Source: a virus
Length of the DNA: 26,217 bases
Virus record (IMG/VR): IMGVR_UViG_3300032006_000072
Span: 1-26,217 of that record
Reading direction: 5' to 3' (one strand)
Shown: positions 5,022 to 17,000 of the stretch, one piece after another
Position numbering within the stretch: position 1 is the stretch's first letter
How the letters are laid out: every line of letters begins with the position of its first letter
The notes under the pieces: generated by a model
The model's input: only the letters and a program-made list of their open reading frames with translations
The model's database searches: none
What the model was told of the DNA's origin: nothing
Translations under genes and position numbers: made by a program

Positions 5022-8000
5022 ATGACACAAAGCAGAGTCCCATTAAGAACAGTTGTTAAAAATCAACTGCCACTTTACGTTATAGATGAATTTCCTCTTA
5101 TTGGTGATTTTTTATCGACTTATTATCTTTCTCAGGATTTTCAGGGTGGTCCTCTCGATTTAATACAAAATATTGATAGATATGTCAAGTTAGATAATAA
5201 TGCCAATACTATATCATCTACTATTTTATTGAATGATATCACGGCAATTGATAATACTATTATAGTTTCTAATACAAAAGGTTTTCCTGATGAATATGGA
5301 CTTATTAGAATTGATGATGAAATTATAACCTATTCTGGAAAGACTGATATTAGTTTTACAGGATGTACTCGCGGATTTGATGGAATTGCGGATGATAAAA
5401 ATCAAAATTTAGTTTTTACACAAACTTTAGCAGAGGATCATGTTGCTGATGCAACTGTAGAGAATTTAAGTGTACTTTTCTTAAAAGAATTTCTTAAAAA
5501 GACAAAAAATCAACTTCTTCCAGGCCTTGAGGATAGATCTCTTTATGCTGATTTAGATAAAAGTCTTTTTATTAAGCAAGCTAAAGATTTTTATAGTTCA
5601 AAAGGTACAAGTCAATCTTTTAAGGTTCTTTTTAAAGCATTATACGGTGTTGATGTAGAAGTATTAAAACCTAGTGAACATCTTATTTCCCCTTCAGCAC
5701 CTCTTTATAAAATTACCAATGATATGGTTGTTGAACCTATATCTGGTGATGTTCAATCAATTAGAGGATATACATTAATTCAAGATTCGTATGGTACAAC
5801 AATTGATAAGGCTTATGCTCCAATTACGAATGTTGAAAAGGTATTTGTTAGTGGTGCATCGACAGATTTCTATAGATTAAGTATTGATTCTACTTTCAGT
5901 AGTGATAAGACTTATGGTGGCGCAGAATATGGAACATTTAGTGTTCATCCCAAAACAAAGTGTATTGGAGACTATACTACAAGTTCAACAACGCTTGATG
6001 TTGACTCAACCGTAGGATTTCCAACTTCTGGCGAATTATATGTTACTTATACTGATAGAAAAGCAGGAATTGTTTCATATACATCAAAAGCATTTAACCA
6101 ATTTTATGGTTGTAGTGGTATAACTGATAATATTGCTAATAATACTGTTATTGGTATTAATACACATGCTGTTGCTACTCTTGCTGATGATACGCAAGTA
6201 AAAGTAAGAATTACATCTGTTTTGGGTGATCTTAAGTATGATCAACCAAATTATTATTATGAAAAAGATGATACTATTGAAATTAAAACTTTAGGAATTA
6301 GTACAGCTGATGTTGCGTCTAATTCTTGGATTTTTAATGCTGCAACTTCATATAAAGTAGAAACAATAACTAAAATTAATGAAACTGCCTTTAGGTATAG
6401 AGTCATTCTTGATAATGATCATATTTTTAAGGTAGGAGATACTCTTACTGTTACAACCACCGGATATAGTGGTCAATCAAAAGTTTATGGTGTCAATGGT
6501 GTAAAGAGTATTACAATTGGTGATCAAGGATCTCTGGACGAATATATTACAGATACTATTACTATAACAATTAAAAAGAATATCTTAAAAGCAAATGCAA
6601 CTAATTTTCCGTCAGCTAATAACGTAACAACTGACGTATCATCTGTTTATAAAGATAATGGTAAAGATACATTAGTAGCATCATCATCCATTCCTTTCTA
6701 TAAGGATCAAAGATTAAATGTTAAAAAGAATTTAATTACTTTTGATGGTACTTTTACTGGAGATACCTTTAAAGTCCTTACTTCTGGTGATCATGGTTTC
6801 TATACTGGAGATACTGTTTATTACACCCCACAGAAGGTTACAAGCACCGTAGAAGACGCTGATGGTAATGAGACCATACAAACAACAACATTGACTGGTA
6901 TTACTCAAGAAGGAATTTATTTTGTAAAAAGATTATCAGATACTACTTCGTTAAAATTAGCTAGAAGTAGATCAGAACTTTATACTGAGGATTATGTAAC
7001 GACGGAAGCAATTGATGTAACTGATAATACTATTGAATTTTGGAAATTTAAAGGTCAGGAATTAGAAAATCATAAGTTGCTTAGAGAAATTAGTGATCCA
7101 GAAGATGAAGGTGGATTAGTTGAAACAAAAGCAGGTCAAGCATCTGGTATTTTAATAAATGGTGTTGAGATTTTAAATTATAAGTCAGTTGACTCTATTT
7201 TCTATGGAAGAATTGAAAGTATTGATGTTGATGGTAGTGGATCGGGATATAATGTAATAAGTCCACCTGATTTTAATATTGCTGATCCAACTGGTATTGG
7301 TGCAACTGGAAATGTTGCTGTAAGAGGAACATTTAATGAGATTAGAGTTGTTGATACTGGATTTGATTATATTGGTCAACCTACAATTAAAATTAGTGGT
7401 GGAAATGGTAAAGATGCAACAGCCGATGTAATAACAAGGTTAGTAGATCATGATGTTAATTTTAATTCCGAAGAAGGCTTTGGATTGGTAAATTTAACTA
7501 CCAATACTATTGGATTTAATACATATCATAAATTTAGAGATTATGAGAAGGTAATATACAAACCAAATGGTCAAGTTCCTATTACAGGACTTTCTACAGG
7601 AGCAGCATATTATGTTGATGTTCAAAACGCAACAAGTGTAAAACTTTATAAATCAAAAGATGAAGCTGTTAATCAGATTAATGTAATAGACCTTACTGGT
7701 TATGGTGAAGGTAGACATACACTTGCTTCAGAGACTAAAAAGGCAGTTGTTAGTTCTATTCAGATTACTAATGAAGGATCTGGTTATGAAAATAAGAAAA
7801 CAGCAGTTGTTGGATTAACTACATCTTTAGATAAGATTACTGTTGAAAGGCATGGATATAATTCTGGTGAATTGGTAACTTATTCTACTGCAGGAACAAC
7901 TATTGGTGGATTGACTGATGGAAGTAATTATTATCTTACAAAAATAGATGATAATACATTTAAACTATCTGAAATAGGTCCATCTGGAAAAGAGAAGTTT

Positions 8001-11000
8001 TATTATGATACAAGACAGTATATTAATCTAACAAGTACAGGATCTGCCTTAGATACACATTATTTTAACTACCCTGCAATTTCTGTCGAATTAATTGGTA
8101 GAGTCGGTATTTCTTCTATAGGCTCTGAAACGTTTAAAGCTACTTTACAACCAATTGTTACGGGTGAAATTGTATCAGTAAACTTATCCAGTAAAGGTTC
8201 TGCATATGGTTCTTCTGAAATTCTGAATCTTTATAAAGAACCGGAAATTTCTCTTGATATTGGAGATTCTGTTCAAGTTACTCCGGTAATTGCTAATGGT
8301 ACAGTTATTGAAGTATTGGTTGATAAAAAAGGATCTAATATTACTGCACCACCATTAATTGAAATTGAAGGTGGAATAGGTTTAGTAATGACGCCAGTTA
8401 TTGAAAATAGAGAAGTTACTAAAATAAATGTTATTGAAGGTGGTTCAACATTTTTTGGAGGACAAACTAGTACTAGAATTACGTATCCTGGATCTGGTGC
8501 TGTTTTCAGAGCAAATTTGCAGAGATGGACAGTTAATCAATTTGAAAAGAATTATGGATTCATTACGGATGATGATGGATTTATTGATGATGGATTGAAT
8601 GATGATTATGGTTTACAATATGTTCATCTTTATGCACCAAGAAAATTAAGAGAAATTTTATATGCAACAGATCAATCAGGTAATAGTCTTTATAATAGTC
8701 CTGATTTGATTATTGATAATGGATCTGAAAAGGAATCAACAAAGCATTCTCCTATTATTGGATGGGCTTATGATGGAAATCCCATTTATGGTCCATATGG
8801 ATATTCCAAAGTTGATGGAGGTGTTATTACACAAATGCTTTCTGGATATCAATTTGGAAATCCAGAAAATAGACCATCAATTAATACTTACAAGTCAGGA
8901 TTCTTTGTAGAAGATTATGTTCATATTCCTTCCTCAAGTGAATCTGTTCTTGATGAAAATAATGGAAGATTTTGTGTAACACCAGAATTTCCAAAAGGAA
9001 CATATGCTTATTTTGCTACTATTGATTCTGCACTTCCTGACTCTAGTGGAGTGTTCGTTAATTTTAAACGTCCAATCTTCCCATATTTGATTGGAGATAA
9101 GTTTCACTCAAAACCAAATAAGTTTAACTTTACAAAGAATTCCAATCAGGATGAATATGATATTCAAAATAGTCAATGGTTAAGAAATACTCATGTATAT
9201 AATTTCCTAAGTCCAACAAAATCATATGAGTATTTGGATCTTCCATATAAAATGAAGAAGACTCAAATATCTGATGTTGCTTTTGCAACTCCAGGAAGAA
9301 TCGATTCTGTTGGAATTATTACTGGCGGAACCAATTATAAAGTAGATGACAATGTTATTATTAATAATGAAGGAACAGGTGGATTTGGTGCTGATATAAA
9401 AGTATCTAAAGTTGGTGGTAAGGCTGTTACTTCTATTAGTTGTGCAACGACTTCTATTAATTTAATTGAAGTAGTACCTACGAAGAAAAGTGGTCAATAT
9501 GCTTTCTATGCTCCAACTCCACATAATTTTAAAAATGCTGAAATAATTTCCATTGCTGGTTTAAGTACAACAGCCGCAAAACTTTCTGGAGATTATAGTA
9601 TTGGTATTACCACGTCTGTTCATGTTTTAACTGCTGGTGTAGGAACTACTGGTGCAACAGGAATAGTTACATATTTTTCAATTTATGGAGATTTAAATTC
9701 TGATCTTATTAAACCAAATAATGTTTTAACTGTTGGTATAGGAACAACTGCTGAAAAAGTTAAGGTTCTGAATATTGATAAGGTATCTAATAGATTAAGA
9801 GTCTTAAGAGCAGTAGAAGGAACTACTGCTGTTGCACAAACTGCAACAAGTATTCTTTATGAAGATCAAAGGAAATTTACAACTACTGTTGGTTATAAGA
9901 CTTCCTTTAATTTCCAACTTAATAGAGAACTTTATTTTAATCCAGTTGATACACTTGGAATAGGAACACTTTCTGGTGTAGGTGTTGGTTATACAATAAC
10001 ATTTACAAATCCAGGAGCTGGTATTACTAATAAATTTGTCCCAACACAAACACTTTATTTACCGGAGCATGAGTTAAGGACAAATGATGAATTGATTTAT
10101 AATTTAAATGATGGAACTGCTATTGGTGTTTCAACTAATGGATCTGCTCCTTTAACTTTAAGTGATCAGCAAAAACTTTATGTTGCAAAAGTAAATGATA
10201 ATCTTATTGGTCTTTCTACTGTAAGAGTTGGAATGGCATCAACTGGTGTATTTGCTGGCATTGGTTCAACAGCAGCATCTTTAGGATTATTGTATTTTAC
10301 TAGTGTTGGAACAGGCGATAATCACAGTCTTAAGACCAATTATGGTAATGTAATTACTGTATCAGCTTATAAGAATACAGTAACTGTAACTACTGCAGAA
10401 ACTCATAGTCTTGGTGTTTCTGATAATGTGTATATTGATGCAAAACCATCCATTTCAGTTATCAAGACAGTTTCGTATAATGATGAAAATAGAAGAATTG
10501 TAATTGATAAGAGAACTATTGCAGCCAGTGATATAAATGTAACAACCAATGAAGTTACCGTATCAGATCATAGATTTGAATTGGGTCAAAAGTTAATTTA
10601 CAATTCAGGAACTCCTTCTGGTGGTCTTACGAATGAAAAATTCTATTATGCAGTAATTGTTAATAAAGATACGATTAAATTATCTGAATCTTATTATGAT
10701 GCAACAAGTGCTGTACCTACAATTGTTGATATTACAAGTGCCACAGGTGGATTCTTATCTCCAGTAAATCCACCAATTAAACTTTATAAAGATGCTCCGG
10801 TTGTCTTTAATCTTTCAGATTCTTCATTGGTTTATACAAAAAATGCTATTCAATATCCAGCATTTACATTTGAATTTTTTGAAGATGAGGATCAAGAGAG
10901 AATATTTGATAAAACAGAAGAATCGTCTACTTTTGAAGTAATTAAATCAGGAACAATTGGTGTTGATGGTCAAGTTACTTTAGTTGTTGATTCTACTCTT

Positions 11001-14000
11001 CCCAAACAACTTTATTATAATCTGGTTCCAATTTCAACTGATCAACTTCCAATTGAAAAGCTTCAAATTAGTATTGATGATGAAGTAAAGGCAAATAATG
11101 AGATAGAAATTGTAGATAGTGTATACAGTGGAAAACAGACTATTTCAATTGGTGCAACAAATACATTTACATATTTTATTTCAGAAGTTCCTGAAAGTTC
11201 TTCATATACTCAAAGTAATGCCAATATTAAGTATTCTACAGATTCTTCTTCTGGAATTGGATCCATTGTTGATTTAAAAATTTATAATAGAGGTAATAAT
11301 TATTATAAGTTACCACAAGTTACTGGGGCAGCTAAGAAAACTACGATAAATGATCCTACGGTTGGAATTGGTTCAAATGCCGTTCTTACGATTCAAAGTG
11401 ATAGTATTGGTATTATTAAAAGGACTAAATTAAAAGATGTTGGGTTTGATTATCCTTCTGATAATACTTTGAGACCCACTGCTAAACTTGCTGAAATAAT
11501 TAAAATTGATAATTTAGCTATTTTTGAATCTATTGGAATTACCTCTGCTGGTCGAGGATATGGTCCTACACCTAAAATCATTGTTTTTGATGGTCAAAGT
11601 GGTGAGCAAATGATTGAAGTTGATTTGCTTTTTGAAAAAGGTGCTAGAAATCTTAAAGTTCTTAAGAATACCTATGGAATTAATGATGTAGAACCAAGAT
11701 TACTTCCTATTAATAACTCTAATGGTGTAGGAATTCAAACTATTGGATTTAATACTACTACTCAAGATGCAACTATTACATTATCTACTGGATTTAGTAC
11801 AGTAACTTCATTCCCATTTTCTATTGGTGATGAGATCATGATTGAAAATGTTAGTGTTGGTATTGCATCAACAGCAGCAAATGGTGATGTTGTAACTGTG
11901 GATACGGGAAGAGGATATAATACAAATCTTTATAATTATCAATTATTCACAGTAACTGGTGTTGAAGAGAATTATGGTGGTGTTGGTTTTGTAACCTTTA
12001 GTATGAGCAATTTCTTAGGATCTGGTGAAATTCCTGGAACTTTTAATGCTCAAAGATCTTCTGGTAGAATTATAGCTAAAAAAGATTTCCCTATATTTGA
12101 TCCTGTACTTACAACAACTCATTTCTTAAAAGGTGAAGGTGTCATATCTTTAGATGATAATACTGTAACTGGAACTGTTGAAAGATGGGATAGTGATACT
12201 GGATATCTTAAAGTTCAAACAAATAAAGATTTTGTTGTTGGTCATGTAATTGAAGGAACTTCTTCAAAAACTAGAGGAAGAGTATCTGGAACTAAGAGTT
12301 TTACTGCCACTTATGATCTTGAAGCTAAATCGAAAGTTGAATCTGGATGGGAAGAAAAAACAGGATTCTTAAATTTAAATAGTCAAGTTATTCAAGATGG
12401 TGATTACTATCAGAAATTCTCATATGCATTGAAATCTACTATTGATATGGCAAAATGGGATGATGTAGTAAGTGCATTAAACCATACAGCAGGGTTTAAG
12501 AAGTTTTCTAATTTACAAGTTGAATCAATAGCTACTAATGATGCAGTTGTTGGTGTTGGATCTACTTTAAGTACTCTGGATCTTGTTGCTGATCTTTATG
12601 ATGTTGTTGATACGAATTGTGTTTATAATTTTGATTTAGCTACAGAGAATAATAAGAATAATACACTTTCTGATCAAGTTGTTCTTCAGAGTCAGATATT
12701 AACAGATTATTCTGAATCTATTGGCAATAGAGTTCTTTCTATTGATGATTTTAGTTCAGAATTTAATAGTAACCCAAGAGCAACAAGATATAGTAATATT
12801 GCACGATTTACAAACCTTGATGCAAATGCTCATAAGTATATAACTTATGTTCAAGATCGTAGATATACATATGAGCGTCAAATGATGATTTTGACTCTTT
12901 TACATGATGATGCTGGATTTGGTTATATGAACCAATATGCCAGACTTGATACTGTATCTGATTTAGGATCTTTTGATTATGGTCTTGATGGACTTGATGG
13001 TGTTATTCAATTCCTCCCAACAAAATATCAAGTAAATGACTATAATGTCTTTACTTTATCTTATAATATTAATGATTTAGTACTAGGAACTGGAACTTCT
13101 GATTTTGGTGGAGTCAGGATAGCTACAGCAAGTACTGCAGTTGCTACAGGAGTTGGAACTGGTTCAACCACTCGTTTTGTAAGTATTGCTAATACCTATA
13201 CATCAGGAAAAGTTCTATTTGAATTTAAGACAACTTCTGGAGATTATGAATTTAATGAGTTAACTTTTGTGCATGATGGAACCACAGTAGATTTACAAGA
13301 ATATGGTAGATTAACTAACTTAAATGAACTTGATGATGCTGCATCTGGTTTAGGAACTTATCATCCTTATATTTCAGGTAGCAATGTTGTAATTGATTTT
13401 ATTCCTAACGTTTCTACTGCTGCTTCTATTAATGCAATAACAGTTGGTATGGGCAATACTGCTGGAATTGGTTCTTTTGCCTTTAATCATGCATTGGTTG
13501 GTAGTGAGTATTGGAATATTGCAGCATCTGGTTCTCCAACAGCACATTCAGTAGGAGAATATCCAGATCGTTATGATGGTGCTTATATTATTGCTCAGGC
13601 TACTGATACAACTAATAATGTTACAGTAATTTCTGAAATAATGTTATGTGATACTGGTACTGATGTTCACATGACTGAGTGGGGAGATCTTAGAGTTGGT
13701 GCTACTGGTAGTTTTGTTGGTGTTGGAACATTTGGTGCTACTTATAACTCTACTACTGGTTTAACAGCATTGAAGTTTACTCCAAATGCTAGCATAGATG
13801 TAGAAGTAAGAACATTCTACAATTACATGCGTTTTGAAGATGATATTGGAGCTGCTGAGAATCCAATTACATTAGACTTCACTAATGCTTGGATGGATTC
13901 ACAGTATGGTGCATATCAAGGAACTGAAGTTGATGTTAAGAGAGCATTTAATTTAACTCATGAAACATATCAGATTTTTGAAAGGTATTTTGATGGATCA

Positions 14001-17000
14001 GACGGAACTGTTATTGGAACTCAAGGAGAAAATCCAGTTCTAACTGATTTGGTCCTTTATTTGGATGGACAAACTATTACTGGTATTACTACTTGGAGTG
14101 ATTCTAGTACTGAAGGTAATAATGCAGCATTAACGAATATATATGGTTGGCAAAATGGAGATGACGGTGAAACATTAGCATATATTTTTGAAAATGGGTC
14201 TTATGGTAATATTACTGATAGTACTGATTGGGATTTCAGTGGAGATTTCTCACTTGAAGTTTGGGCTAAGATGACAGCCGCTCCTGTTGGTTATTCTACT
14301 GCTTCTGCTTTAATTAGTAGTTGGGATACAGCAGGTAGTTCTGATAATAAGTTTATTCTTGGTGTTAATTCTGATTATGAGGTAGTACTTCAGTTAAATG
14401 GTGAGGCTAATACATTTACTAATGCACCTGCCAATATACAACTGGATAAGTGGCATCATATTGTGGTCAGTAGAATTGGTACTGAACTTGATATGTATTT
14501 GGATGGATCAAAAGGTGGAGTTACTGCAACCTATGCTGATGCAATCGCACCAACTTTAGATATAAGAGTTGGTAATTATGTTGGACTTTCTACAGTATCC
14601 TTTAATGGGCAAATAGGAGTAGTAAGAGCATATAAAGGTAAAGGATTGGATCTGTCTGAAGTTGAGAGGAATTTTGTTACACAGAGAGGAAGATTCTATC
14701 CCGAATTTGCAACTGCTATACCAGATGTACCATTTTCAGTTGATATTCCCAATCACTTCTTTGTCACTGGTGAGGAATTAACATATTCAAATCCAGGAGC
14801 TGGAACTACTCAAAATATTGGAATTGTAACTGCCACAGTACCTAGTATTGGATCTACTGATAAGTTACCAAGTTCTGTTTTTGTTGTTAAGGTTGATTCT
14901 AATAGAATTAAACTTGCATCAACTGCTGAAAATGCTTTAAAAGTTATTCCAGAGATACTTGAAATTAATAAAGTTGGAATTGGTACTACTCATACATTTA
15001 CAGCAAAGAATCAAAATGAAAAGATTATAGTTGCATTGGATAATTATCTTCAATCTCCTATTGTTGGAACATCTGTAACAACTTCTCTAACACAAGCAGC
15101 TTTAGATACTGAAGATATTGTGCATTTGGTGGGAATTACATCAATTTCTGGTAATGATTTGATTAAGATTGGTGATGAGGTTATGAAGGTTCAGGCAGTT
15201 GGAGTAGGAACTTATACAGAGGCATTAAGAGTTCAGAGACCATGGTTAGGAACTGTAGCTGTTGGTCATGATACTGGCGCACAAGTTCAGAAAATTTCTG
15301 GAAATTATAATGTTGTTAATAATTTCCTCAATTTTGTTGAAGCACCTTATGGTGGTATTCCAGAGTCTTCACCTACAAATGCGCCATATGATAGAGATTG
15401 GGTTGGAATTACTACCAGTTCTGTTTTCCAAGGAAGATCTTTTATGAGATCTGGAACTCCTGGTGGTTCTAATGAGACATATAGTAAGAACTATCTATTT
15501 GATGATATTTCAGATGACTTTAATGGTCTTGAAACTACATTTACTTTAAAGCAAGATTCTGCGAATATTACTGGAATTGAGAATGAAAATGCTGTTATAT
15601 TGGTTAATGATATCTTCCAGATTCCAGGAATTGCTAATGATTATACGATGAATGAACAAGCTGGAATTACTTCAGCAATCTTTAGTGATTCTTATGGTCA
15701 GGCAGTTCTTGGTGCTGATGTTAATAAATCAAACCTTCCAATTGGTGGTGTAATCGTTACGGTAGGATCTTCTGAAGGAAGCGCTTATCAACCTCTCATA
15801 GGTGCTGGAGCAACGATAACCGTTGGTTCAGGTGGAACGATATCTGCAATCACAATTGGCAGCACTGGGTCCGGTTATAGAGCAGATTACAACTATGAAA
15901 TTCTAACGGACGTTACTACAGCAATTCCTGCTTCATCGAATATTATTACTCTTGATAACAAGAATAGTGTATTTGGAAAACTTCAATTACTTGGTTATGG
16001 TAGTACTTGTACAATTGGAATTGGTACATATATCAAACCAACGAATATTACTTCTATAGGTACAACATCAATAACAATTGGAGTTTCAAGTGCAAGTGCA
16101 TATGAAATTGCTGCTGGTACTGCTGTCTTGATTAAGATTATTGCTCCACAAGTTGGCGTTGCAAATATTGGTATTGTAACAGGAACTGATCCATCTAATG
16201 ATAATGTTATCACACATATTGGATTTACTACTGTTAAAGATGGTTTTGTTTCAACAGCATGTTCTATAACCAATACAGATACTGGATTCTCTACAACCAA
16301 AACATATGAAGCGGTAGTTGATAGTCCTCTTTCTTATTCTAGTGTTCCTTTAATTTATCAAACAGATGGCGTATCGACACCAGTAGGAGTTGGAACTGAA
16401 GGTAAGGTTGATATTTTTGTTAGTGCAACTACGAAGGTTTCTGATTTCACTCTTGTAAATACTGGATATGGTTATAAACCAAATGAGAATCTTACTGTTC
16501 CTACAGGTGGTATTACTGGAATTCCAACTGATGCAACAGCATCGAAGTTGGAGAGATTCACTTTAACTCTTGAAAAGACATTTACTGATAAATTTGCTGG
16601 ATGGGCTATTGGTCAACTTCAACCTCTTGATGATATTAGTGATCAATTTGATGGAACAACTACAGATTTCCAATTAAGAGTTAATAGTGTAGTTACTTCC
16701 ATTAAAGCATCCAAAGGATCGAGTATTAATATTCAAGATGTTTTACTTGTATTCTATAATAATATTTTACAGGTTCCCGGTGAAGGATATACATTCCCTG
16801 GTGGCAGTACGATTATTTTTGGAGAGGCTCCTAAGTCTGGTGATAAAGTAAGTATTATCTTCTATAAAGGAAGCGGTGGTCTTGATGTTGTTGATGTTGA
16901 TGTTCTTGAAACTGTAAAAGCAGGTGATACTTTACAACTTAATAATGATCCGTCACAGGGTCAAAAAGAGGTTTTACAAGAAGATTCAAGAATTGCGATG

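Noticed and set aside
15995-16300. Minus-strand frame of 101 codons inside the giant gene
   Set aside because: Antisense shadow of repetitive valine/threonine/glycine coding sequence; no ribosome site and no plausible product. The same applies to the frames at 7185-7379, 9804-10049, 17871-18128 and 21873-22064.
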